From CAG-791 sp045113775 (GTDB lineage: Bacteria > Bacillota > Clostridia > Lachnospirales > Lachnospiraceae), in assembly GCA_045113775.1 (NCBI GenBank), contig JBGUJH010000018.1, forward strand, positions 6,488 to 70,487: a stretch of 64,000 nucleotides of DNA, given 5' to 3'. Position numbers and translations under genes: made by a program. A model generated the notes under the pieces. It was not told the DNA's origin and did not search any database. It saw only the letters and a program-made list of their open reading frames with translations. Shown here in pieces: positions 44,585-52,582 of this stretch (positions are counted from its first letter, which is position 1; every line of letters starts with the position of its first letter).

Positions 44585-44700
44585 TGCAATAAAACACAGC
44601 CGTTTGTTGCAATCCCTGGGTATAAGCCCGAAGAGATTGCAACAGACGGCCTTTTGTATGAATCAGCTGAAAAGAACAACCCGGACGGGGTTGGTAAAAT
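44585..44700 (+). promoter_or_regulatory. Shared-architecture promoter of the ABC transporter operon (regulon site 6)
   Basis: TGCAATAAA (44585) and TTTGTTGCA (44603) with a 9-base spacer; TTGCA at 44637 (30 after 44607), GAAAAG at 44669 (+32) and TAAAAT at 44695 (+26). Confidence 0.82.
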
Positions 44701-44752
44701 TATTACAGTTCGAAAGAACAGAAACACTTTTTTACATAATATGGAGGTAGTT

Positions 44753-45922
44753 ATGAAAAAGAGAATTATGGCAGCAGTTCTCGCAGGCGTTATGGCACTG
44801 AGCCTTGCAGCCTGCGGCGGATCATCAAGCAGCTCTTCTGCTCCTGCTGAGGAGAAGACAGAGGAAGCAGCTCCCGCTGAAGGCCAGGAAGCAGAAGCTC
44901 CCGCTGAAGGCGAGGCACAGGCAGAAGCTCCCGCAGCGACCGGCGAGCAGACACACATCTATGTTCTGACAGCATCCGAGGATCACGGCTGGACAGGCTC
45001 CGTTGCAACATTTGCAAAGGCAAAGGTTGAGGAAGTCAACGCTGAGGGCGTTTACACAGCAGAGCTGATCACATCCGCAAGCGCGGCAGAGCAGATCACC
45101 ACGATCGAAGACATCATCTCCAAGGGCGAGAAGAACATCGCGATCGTTGTCCAGCCTCTGGACGACACAGTGCAGTCCGCGATCCAGCAGATCGTTGACG
45201 CAGGCATCCCTTACGTGGCATTCGACCGCATCATCGCAGGTCTTGAGTCCACAGCAGTTTCCAACGTCAAGGGCGACAACGCAGGTATCGGCGCAGCAGC
45301 GGCAGCTTACTTTGTAGGCCTCGGCATGAAGCCCGGCGACAAAGTTTATGTCTATGAAGGTGACACATCTTCCGTTACAGCACTCAGAGACCAGGGCTTC
45401 GTTGATTACCTGAAGGGCGACGTTGAGTATGCCGGACAGAAGATCGCAGACGACGCTAAGTGGACAGATGACGACCTCAAGGCAGTCACATACTCCGGGG
45501 CTATGAACTGGAGCAGAAGCGACACCAAGTCTTCCTTCGAGTCCCTGATGGGCGACAGCGCGAACGCTGACATCAAGTGGTTCTACTCTGAAGACGACGA
45601 GCTGGGCATGGGCATCCTGGAAGCACTTGCAGGCGGCGGAATCGATGACGCTACAAAGACTGCATTCCTCGGCAACAAGCCCGTGATCACAGGCTGCGGC
45701 GGCCTCGGCGAGTTCTATGATGTCCTCAAGGGCACAAACTATGCAGACATCTCCGCACAGCTGGGCGGCATCATGAGCGTTACCTACAGCCCTTCCATGA
45801 TCAAGACAGCCATCCAGGATATGGAAGACTATCTGGCAGGCAAGCAGGTCGAGCAGGATCACGTCATCGCATGCGAGATCGTAACAAGCGAGAATGTTGA
45901 CAACTACGAGGCATTCAACTGA
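44753..45922 (+). CDS. Sugar ABC transporter substrate-binding lipoprotein
   Basis: A 389-residue periplasmic-binding-protein-like receptor of the ChvE/ribose-binding type. Lipoprotein signal with lipobox LAAC (Cys21), then a Ser/Glu/Ala/Pro-rich linker to about residue 65, then the two-lobed domain beginning THIYVLTAS. It would be anchored outside the membrane and deliver a monosaccharide or small glycoside to the permease at 47566. GGAGG precedes the ATG at 44753. First gene of the operon 44753-48567 driven by regulon site 6. A GC-rich stem-loop follows. Confidence 0.93.
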   Translation: MKKRIMAAVLAGVMALSLAACGGSSSSSSAPAEEKTEEAAPAEGQEAEAPAEGEAQAEAPAATGEQTHIYVLTASEDHGWTGSVATFAKAKVEEVNAEGVYTAELITSASAAEQITTIEDIISKGEKNIAIVVQPLDDTVQSAIQQIVDAGIPYVAFDRIIAGLESTAVSNVKGDNAGIGAAAAAYFVGLGMKPGDKVYVYEGDTSSVTALRDQGFVDYLKGDVEYAGQKIADDAKWTDDDLKAVTYSGAMNWSRSDTKSSFESLMGDSANADIKWFYSEDDELGMGILEALAGGGIDDATKTAFLGNKPVITGCGGLGEFYDVLKGTNYADISAQLGGIMSVTYSPSMIKTAIQDMEDYLAGKQVEQDHVIACEIVTSENVDNYEAFN

Positions 45923-45992
45923 TCGACAGCTGAGAACTTAATGGAATGCTTAACAGATCACTGATTTGAACAGGCGTTCCGGTACTTAATGA

Positions 45993-46023
45993 GGGCGCGG
46001 TCCGGGTGAGCCCGGCCGCGCCC
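45993..46023 (+). promoter_or_regulatory. Intercistronic GC-rich stem-loop
   Basis: A 13-bp G/C stem (45993-46006 with 46011-46023, one bulged base) with a 4-base loop between the binding-protein gene and the ATPase gene, without a T run. Such structures often protect the binding-protein mRNA and lower expression of the following genes. Confidence 0.65.
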
Positions 46024-46054
46024 GATTATTCGTCAATGGGGGAAGGAGAGGCAC

Positions 46055-47569
46055 ATGAGTCTGCTGGAAATGAGAGACATACGGAAGTCGTTCAGCGGCG
46101 TCTCCGTTTTGAAAGGCGTACAGCTCACTGTAGAGAGCGGCGAAGTCCATGCCCTTCTGGGAGAGAACGGCGCGGGAAAATCTACGCTGATGAATATTTT
46201 GACCGGTGTCCTGCCAAGGGACGGCGGTACGATCGAATTTGACGGGCAGAAGCTCGAACACATCACGATCACGCAGTCCGAGAAGCTGGGGATCGCGTTC
46301 GTGCACCAGGAACTGAACCTGTTCAATGACCTCAAGGTCTTTGAGAACATGTTCCTGAACCGGGAGTATACCAATAAAATGGGCATGCTGGACAAAAAGC
46401 GCATGCGCGCAGAGGCGAAGGAACTGTTCGAGAGACTGGGTGTGGAGATCGACCCGGACGCCGTAGTATCTGACCTCAAGACCAGCCAGAAGCAGCTGCT
46501 GGAGATCTGTAAGGCGCTGCACCTCAAGGCGAAACTGATCATCCTCGATGAGCCCACCACATCTCTCAACAACGAGGAAGTGGACCATCTCTTCGGGATC
46601 CTCAGAAAGCTCAAAGCAGAGGGAACATCCTTCATCTTCATCTCTCACAAGATGCCGGAGATCTTCGCGCTGGCGGACCGCTACACGGTCTTCAGGAACG
46701 GCGAGTATATCGGCGAGGGAAAGATCAGTGAGACGACGCCCGAGAAAGTCACGATCATGATGGTCGGTGAGTCCTATTCCAACGCCGAAGTCTATGAAAA
46801 GAGACAGCTTGGTGAGGAGGTCCTGAAACTCGAAGGCTTCACAGGCGACGGTTTCCACGATATCAACCTTTCTGTGAAGAAGGGCGAGATCGTCGGCATG
46901 ACAGGCCTGCAGGGCAGCGGCAGCAGTGAGATGCTGCAGGCGATCTTCGGGTCAACGAGAGCTACGGCCGGCACGGTGACCGCTTTCGGGAAGAGCGTTC
47001 CTCACAATTCCATTCACAGCGCCATGAAGGCGGGGATAGCCATGCTCCCCAATAACCGCAAGGAGAACAGTGTTTTGCCGGATATGTCCCTGATGGAGAA
47101 CATGGCCATTTCAGAGCAGACACTTTCAGCGGCAAAGCTCCCGGTAGATGCCAGGAGAGATAAGAAGAGATACGACGAGTACAAGCAGATGCTGAACATC
47201 AAGGCGCAGAACAGCACGGACCTGATCACATCGCTGTCCGGCGGCAATCAGCAGAAGATCTTTATTGCAAGATGGCTCAACACAGACGCGGAGATCCTGA
47301 TCCTGGACAACCCTACCCAGGGTATCGACGTCGGCGCGAAAGCGGAGATCTACCGCCTGATCCTGGAACTTGCGAAGGCGGGCAAGACGATCCTCATCAA
47401 TACGCTGGAGATCCCCGAGATCATGAAGGTCGCGGACAGGTGCATCGTCTTCTACGACGGCCGCATGATCAAGGAGCTCGCGCATGAAGAGATCAACGAA
47501 CAGGATGTAATGCTTTACAGTGTCGGCATCACAGAGAAGGCCGCAGGAGAGGAAGGTACACAGTCATGA
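46055..47569 (+). CDS. Sugar ABC transporter ATP-binding protein (two ABC domains)
   Basis: A 504-residue protein of the MglA/XylG/RbsA type, with two fused nucleotide-binding domains. The first has Walker A GENGAGKST (about 36-44), Walker B LIILDEP and a degenerate signature; the second has a degenerate Walker A and the signature LSGGNQQK. This asymmetry is normal in the family. GGAAGGAGAGG precedes the ATG. It overlaps the permease gene by four bases (ATGA), indicating coupled translation. Confidence 0.94.
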   Translation: MSLLEMRDIRKSFSGVSVLKGVQLTVESGEVHALLGENGAGKSTLMNILTGVLPRDGGTIEFDGQKLEHITITQSEKLGIAFVHQELNLFNDLKVFENMFLNREYTNKMGMLDKKRMRAEAKELFERLGVEIDPDAVVSDLKTSQKQLLEICKALHLKAKLIILDEPTTSLNNEEVDHLFGILRKLKAEGTSFIFISHKMPEIFALADRYTVFRNGEYIGEGKISETTPEKVTIMMVGESYSNAEVYEKRQLGEEVLKLEGFTGDGFHDINLSVKKGEIVGMTGLQGSGSSEMLQAIFGSTRATAGTVTAFGKSVPHNSIHSAMKAGIAMLPNNRKENSVLPDMSLMENMAISEQTLSAAKLPVDARRDKKRYDEYKQMLNIKAQNSTDLITSLSGGNQQKIFIARWLNTDAEILILDNPTQGIDVGAKAEIYRLILELAKAGKTILINTLEIPEIMKVADRCIVFYDGRMIKELAHEEINEQDVMLYSVGITEKAAGEEGTQS

Positions 47570-48567
47570 AGAAATTTGGCAAAGTATGGTCGGAATACAG
47601 TTTCATTTTTGTATTGATCGCTATTTTTATCGTATACGCGATCACCAGCTCAGGGCTCACCTGGAGCGGCGTGATGAATATCTTCCGTCACAGTGCAGTC
47701 ATCGGGACTGTGGCGCTGGGCATGGGCCTGATCTGCCTGACAGGTGAGATCGACCTCTCTGTTGGTTCCATGCTGGCACTTACGGCCGGATTTTCCGTAG
47801 TTGTATTCAACATCACGGGCAGCATCCTGCTGACACTCCTCTTTGCACTCGGTTTCGGCGCAGTGTGCGGCTTCGTGAACGGCCTCCTGGTCGGCGGTGT
47901 GCAGATGCCAGCTTTCATCGTGACGCTGGCGACGATGCTGATCTACCGCTCTTTTGCCCAGTACTTCTGCCAGCACCTGGATCGCGCGCTGATCGGCGGC
48001 GGCAGCAGTGTTTACAAGATGGATACCGCGAAGGCTGCTTATAAGGCTCTCTTCGGATTCGGCAACGGCAAAATAGCGACGATCCCCACAGTAGGTATCG
48101 TGATGCTCCTGATGACTGCGCTTTTCGTCTACCTGTCCGGATGGACCAAGTACGGCAAGAAGATCTACGCGATCGGCTCCAACTTCAAGGCTGCCAAGAT
48201 GAGCGGTATCAATGTGAGCATGATGAAGATCTCCGCCTTTACGATCTGCGGGATCCTGACCGGCCTGGGCGCTTTCCTCTGGATCGCCATGAACGGAAGC
48301 GCAGACCCGGCTACCACAGGCAGCAGCTATGAGATGTACGCAATCGCATCGGTCGTCCTGGGCGGCATCGCAATGAGCGGCGGACGCGGCAAAATGCTGG
48401 GCGTCCTGTTCGGTGCCATGTCCTACACCATCGTAGATAAGATCATCGTGGCTCTGAAGATGGACTCCCTGATCAACAACGCGATCAAGGGAATCATCCT
48501 GATCCTGGTCATCCTCGTGCAGGTGGCAGGGCCTCAGATCAGGGAGAAGTTCAGAAAAGCAGCGTAA
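47566..48567 (+). CDS. Sugar ABC transporter permease
   Basis: A 333-residue membrane protein of the RbsC/XylH type with about eight to ten helices. The GLICLTGEIDLSVGS segment near residue 50-65 and the GRGKMLGVLFGA segment near 270 are typical of the family. It presumably works as a homodimer with the ATPase from 46055 and the receptor from 44753. A terminator follows at 48594. Confidence 0.93.
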   Translation: MKKFGKVWSEYSFIFVLIAIFIVYAITSSGLTWSGVMNIFRHSAVIGTVALGMGLICLTGEIDLSVGSMLALTAGFSVVVFNITGSILLTLLFALGFGAVCGFVNGLLVGGVQMPAFIVTLATMLIYRSFAQYFCQHLDRALIGGGSSVYKMDTAKAAYKALFGFGNGKIATIPTVGIVMLLMTALFVYLSGWTKYGKKIYAIGSNFKAAKMSGINVSMMKISAFTICGILTGLGAFLWIAMNGSADPATTGSSYEMYAIASVVLGGIAMSGGRGKMLGVLFGAMSYTIVDKIIVALKMDSLINNAIKGIILILVILVQVAGPQIREKFRKAA

Positions 48568-48593
48568 GATTTCATATAATACCCTATAGACAA

Positions 48594-48637
48594 CCGCACA
48601 CGGAGAGGCGTTCTGCGCCGAGCCGTGTGCGGTTTTT
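48594..48637 (+). terminator. Rho-independent terminator
   Basis: A perfect 10-bp stem (48594-48603 with 48623-48632) with a GC-rich loop and five T, between the permease gene and the GH2 gene. Confidence 0.85.
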
Positions 48638-48671
48638 ACATTTGAAAAAAAGAGCAAGGAGATAATTAATA

Positions 48672-50498
48672 ATGTTGTACCCGGTTATGACAAGTTCCAG
48701 GTCGGTCATTGATCTGTCGGGGATCTGGAAGTTTAAATTAGATGACGGCAGCGGACTGTCTGAAGGTGTATATCTGCAGCCGCTCAAGGATCCGATGAAT
48801 ATGCCGGTTCCGTCGTCCTACAACGATCTGAAGGAAGATGTATCCTTCAGGGATCATTACGGTTATGTTTTTTATCAGAGAAGGTTCTCCTGTCCCGCGT
48901 CACTTTACCGGAATCAGCGGGTGGTGCTGCGCTTTGAAGCAGTCACTCACTTTGCGAGAGTGTATTTAAACGGGGAAGAGATCGGGAGCCACCTCGGGGG
49001 ATTCCTTCCCTTTGAGATCGAGATCGGGGACAAACTGCGCGAAGACAATCTTTTGACAGTGGCGGTGGACAACCGGATCGATTACCACACGCTTCCCATC
49101 GGCAACTTGGAAGACGTATGGGGCTCGAGAGGGAAGAACAAGTCCCGGAAAAAAGCGAATTATCCGAACTTTGACTTCTTCAATTACTGCGGCATCACCA
49201 GGCCGGTGAAACTCCTTATTATGCCGAAGAGTTACATTGAGGATATCTCAATTGTCTCAGAGGTAAAGCATACCGGCGAAGGAAGGGGAGATGCCGCTCT
49301 GTACTATCAGATTGAAATGGGCGGTGAAGGTACTTTTGACGCAAATTCCTGCAGAGTAGAGGTGTTCGATGAAGACGGGAACCCGGCAGGGACAGGGAAA
49401 GGGTTGACCGGACAGATCAGTATTAAGAATGCCGCTCTCTGGCAGCCGTTGAACTCTTACCTCTATACTGTAAAGGTGAACTGCGGGGAAGATACTTACG
49501 AGATGCCTTACGGAATCCGTACAGTCCGGATCGATGGGACCAGATTCCTGATCAATGAGAAACCATTCTATTTTAAGGGGTATGGAAAGCACGAAGACAC
49601 TTTCCCGAATGGCAGAGGGGAGAACATACCAATGTATGTGAAGGATATCTCCCTGATGAAGTGGCAGGGGGCCAACAGCTTCCGCTGCAGCCATTATCCG
49701 TACAGCGAAGAAATCATGAGGCTCGCGGACGCGGAAGGCCTGGTCGTGATCGATGAGACGCCCGGCGTAGGAATCAACCTGGCCTTTGGCGGAGGGGCGA
49801 ATTTCGACGGCAAGAAGAAGGTGACATATGACAGTGAGACAGGCGTGCAGACCTTCGGGCACCATCAAGATGTGATCCGGGATTTGATCCGCAGGGATAA
49901 GAACTACGCCTGTGTGGTCATGTGGAATATTGCGAATGAGCCGGATGGCGCCGGCGCAGGAGCTTATGAATACTTCAAGCCGCTGTTTGATCTCGCCAGA
50001 GAAGAGGATCCCGCCAAGCGGCCCTTGTGCATGGCAAGCGCCCAGGTATCAGGCGGTCCCGACACTGACGTGTCCGCGCGCCTGTCAGATGTCATCTGTC
50101 TGAACCGGTATTACGGATGGTATGAAGGAGGTCCGCATCTTGATGAGGCGGTCGAATGGTTCCGGGAAGAACTGAATCAGTGGCAGAAACTCGGGAAGCC
50201 TCTTATGATCACAGAGTACGGGGCAGATACAGTCGCAGGGCTGCACGACACTACGCCCGTCATGTTTACGGAAGAATATCAGCTGGAGTATTACCGGATG
50301 AACAACCGCGTACTGGATGACTATTCTTTTGTTGTCGGAGAACACTTGTGGAGTTTCGCAGATTTCGCGACAGGGCAGGGAACAAGCAGGGTGCAGGGCA
50401 ATAAGAAAGGGCTCTTTACTAGAGACCGAAGGCCCAAGCTGGCTGCTCATTATATAAAAGATCGCTGGCAGAAGATTCCGAGTTTTAACTATAAATGA
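48672..50498 (+). CDS. uidA: GH2 beta-glucuronidase
   Basis: A 608-residue GH2 enzyme: jelly-roll (about 1-180), immunoglobulin-like domain (about 185-285) and barrel (about 290-600). E423 in NIANEP is the acid/base and E515 in ITEYGAD the nucleophile. N577 and K579 in the GNKKG segment form the Asn-x-Lys motif that recognises the glucuronate carboxylate, so glucuronidase is favoured over galactosidase. The 365-395 region has the length of the loop in small-substrate (Loop 1) gut glucuronidases. No signal peptide. AAGGAG lies before the ATG. It stands after the ABC transporter and may act on plant or host glucuronides such as flavonoid glucuronides. Confidence 0.93.
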   Translation: MLYPVMTSSRSVIDLSGIWKFKLDDGSGLSEGVYLQPLKDPMNMPVPSSYNDLKEDVSFRDHYGYVFYQRRFSCPASLYRNQRVVLRFEAVTHFARVYLNGEEIGSHLGGFLPFEIEIGDKLREDNLLTVAVDNRIDYHTLPIGNLEDVWGSRGKNKSRKKANYPNFDFFNYCGITRPVKLLIMPKSYIEDISIVSEVKHTGEGRGDAALYYQIEMGGEGTFDANSCRVEVFDEDGNPAGTGKGLTGQISIKNAALWQPLNSYLYTVKVNCGEDTYEMPYGIRTVRIDGTRFLINEKPFYFKGYGKHEDTFPNGRGENIPMYVKDISLMKWQGANSFRCSHYPYSEEIMRLADAEGLVVIDETPGVGINLAFGGGANFDGKKKVTYDSETGVQTFGHHQDVIRDLIRRDKNYACVVMWNIANEPDGAGAGAYEYFKPLFDLAREEDPAKRPLCMASAQVSGGPDTDVSARLSDVICLNRYYGWYEGGPHLDEAVEWFREELNQWQKLGKPLMITEYGADTVAGLHDTTPVMFTEEYQLEYYRMNNRVLDDYSFVVGEHLWSFADFATGQGTSRVQGNKKGLFTRDRRPKLAAHYIKDRWQKIPSFNYK

Positions 50499-50499
50499 G

Positions 50500-50943
50500 T
50501 TGTGACAAGGGGACGAAAGAGATGCGTCAGATTGTGGAGAAGATCACAGATAAACCTGTGGTGGTCCTCATCACACATGTAGACGGAGATCACATCCACT
50601 GCCTGGGACAGTTTGAAGAAGCGTGGATGAGCCCGTCGGAATATGCCAGATTCCACAACGACACCGGCACAAATCCGAACCTGCATCCCATCTGGGACGG
50701 AGATATCTTTGACTTGGGCGGTGTCAAGCTTGAAGCTGTCATGAATCCGGGACATACGAGCGGATGCTGCACCTTCCTTGACCGCGCGAACCGCCGCCTG
50801 ATCGGAGGCGACAGCATTCAGCGGGGCGGTATGCTGTACATGTTCGGCGCTGACAGAGATCTGGGGAGTCCCGATCCGGGTATTTGACCTGGGGATTGAC
50901 AAAGTGCTTTATGAGAGGAAGCGCGAGTTCTTCGAAAAATGAT
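50500..50943 (+). pseudogene. Remnant of a metallo-beta-lactamase-fold hydrolase
   Basis: The readable frame (to about 50887) gives the middle of an MBL-fold protein: a THVDGDHIH metal motif and a GHTSGCCTF second motif. The usual N-terminal strands before the metal motif are missing because the frame begins at the GH2 stop. After GADRDLG the frame ends early, while sequence continuing as DLGIDKVLYERKREFFEK can be read in another frame up to 50943. This is a truncated and frameshifted gene, probably non-functional. Confidence 0.7.
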
Positions 50944-51004
50944 GTGCCCGTGGACGGTTTTCCTGCATGAGAGGCTGCATCCGTTTTGGGGCATAGATTT
51001 CCTT

Positions 51005-51135
51005 TGTTGGATTATTACAGGATTAATATCACTTCCTGCCCCCATGAAAAAAAGGCAGAAATGAGCACACAATTTGCCGGTCTGCCTTTTTTTCATGGGG
51101 GCAGGTTGGTCAATATCAGCCCTTATGATCCAACA
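51005..51135. repeat. Palindromic MITE-like element, 131 bp
   Basis: Ends TGTTGGAT and ATCCAACA. The central part is a long near-perfect palindrome in which CCTGCCCCCATG, an A run and GGCAGA pair with TCTGCC, a T run and CATGGGGGCAGG. It is related to the copy at 37968 and shares its ends with those at 38062 and 60062. The T run also makes it a possible terminator in both directions. Confidence 0.75.
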
Positions 51136-51212
51136 TTAGTGAAGTCACAGCCCAAAGGGAAGCCATAGCCCCAAAAGGGAAGTCACAGCCCCGAGTGGTA
51201 TAACAACAGTTT

Positions 51213-52280
51213 CTAAACTATAACTCCGCCCCCGATCACAACATCCCCGTCATAGAGGACGACGGACTGCCCGGGCGTGATGGCGCGCTGCGGCTCATCA
51301 AATTCGACCTTGAGAAGGTCATCCTCAGGCTGGGTGACTGTGCATGGCTGCTCCTTGTGGCGATAGCGGATCTTGGCGCTGCAACGCAGCGGGCTGTCGA
51401 TGCGGTCCACAGTGATCAGATTGATCCTGCGGGCATACAGAGTACGCTTCATCAGGTCATCATTTGTTCCCAGCGTAACAGTGTTGGTCTCCGGGTCGAT
51501 CTTCGTTACGTAGCAGCGGTGCGCCGCCGGAATTCCGAGTCCCCGGCGCTGGCCGAGCGTGTAGTGAATGATGCCTTTGTGGCGCCCAAGGACATTGCCC
51601 TGCGCGTCCACAAAATCGCCGGCCGGACACCTCGAGCCGCTGTAGCGCTCGATGAAACCCGCGTAGTCGCCGTCAGGCACAAAGCAGATATCCTGGCTGT
51701 CGTGCTTCTGCGCGTTTTTAAATCCGCTCTCCGAGGCGATTTCTCTGGTTGTGGCTTTGTCCTGGTCGCCGAGCGGGAACTGCACATGGGCAAGCTGCTC
51801 CTGTGTCAGAACATAGAGCACATAACTCTGATCCTTGGCAGGGTCGAGCGCCTTCAAGAGAAGGTAGCGGCCAAGCTGAGGATTATATTTTGTCCGCGCA
51901 TAGTGCCCGGTCACCAAAATATCGCAGCCAAGCTCCTTCATCTTCTCGAAGAGGTGCTCAAACTTAAGGCGACGGTTGCACTCAATGCAGGGATTGGGAG
52001 TGCGGCCGTGCAGATACTCGTCGATAAAAGGCTCGATGACTTCCTGCGTAAAGAGATTCTCATAATGAACGATGTAGTAAGGGATGCCAATCTTCTCAGT
52101 AACGCTGCGCGCATCCTGTGTGTTTTCGAGAGAACAGCAGGTGTCCAGCAGATCCTTGCCTATAACATCGTTTTCATAGAGGCGCATCGTGCAGCCAATG
52201 CACTCATAGCCGCGCGACGCCATGATCTGAGCCGCTACGCTGCTGTCAACGCCGCCGCTCATGGCGATTAAAGCTTTCAT
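51213..52280 (-). CDS. mnmA: tRNA-specific 2-thiouridylase MnmA
   Basis: A 355-residue MnmA, which thiolates U34 of Glu, Gln and Lys tRNAs. The ATP-pyrophosphatase motif is SGGVDSSVAA near the N-terminus. The first catalytic Cys is in NPCIECNRR and the second in the SQDICFVPDGDY region. Length is normal. I placed the start at the ATG at 52280 (MKALIAM), with AAAGG upstream, rather than a TTG at 52307. A single housekeeping gene marking the edge of the glycoside island. Confidence 0.94.
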   Translation of the reverse strand: MKALIAMSGGVDSSVAAQIMASRGYECIGCTMRLYENDVIGKDLLDTCCSLENTQDARSVTEKIGIPYYIVHYENLFTQEVIEPFIDEYLHGRTPNPCIECNRRLKFEHLFEKMKELGCDILVTGHYARTKYNPQLGRYLLLKALDPAKDQSYVLYVLTQEQLAHVQFPLGDQDKATTREIASESGFKNAQKHDSQDICFVPDGDYAGFIERYSGSRCPAGDFVDAQGNVLGRHKGIIHYTLGQRRGLGIPAAHRCYVTKIDPETNTVTLGTNDDLMKRTLYARRINLITVDRIDSPLRCSAKIRYRHKEQPCTVTQPEDDLLKVEFDEPQRAITPGQSVVLYDGDVVIGGGVIV

Positions 52281-52351
52281 GGAATATACTGACCTTTCAG
52301 ATAACAAATGTCGACTAAATCAATACCAGTATATTCTGCAGGATTAGAGGA

Positions 52352-52475
52352 TGTCAAACAACCCTGGGGGTCAAACAACCCCGGAGGTCAAGCGCCCGCG
52401 GAGGTCAAGCGCCCGGAGGGGGTCAAACACCCCCGGAGGTCAAGCGCCCGGAGGTCGAACACCCCCGGAGGTCTC
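52352..52475. repeat. GC-rich tandem repeat, about seven units of 15-17 bp
   Basis: Consecutive units of the form GTCAAACACCCCCGGAG or GTCAAGCGCCCGGAG follow each other between mnmA and the M4 protease gene. Unit lengths vary by one or two bases. It encodes nothing convincing. Confidence 0.8.
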
Positions 52476-52520
52476 CGGCACAAAAGATCAGAATCATGGT
52501 AGAATGGAATAAGGTGCAGC

Positions 52521-52541
52521 GGCTCGTTTTGCGAGTCTTGA
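52521..52541. repeat. Dispersed small hairpin (copy 4)
   Basis: GGCTCG and CGAGTC arms around a T-rich loop followed by TTGA, as at 17149. Confidence 0.5.
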
Positions 52542-52582
52542 CTGCCTCGACTAATCATTATTGCAAAGGAGCAGGGAGAACT

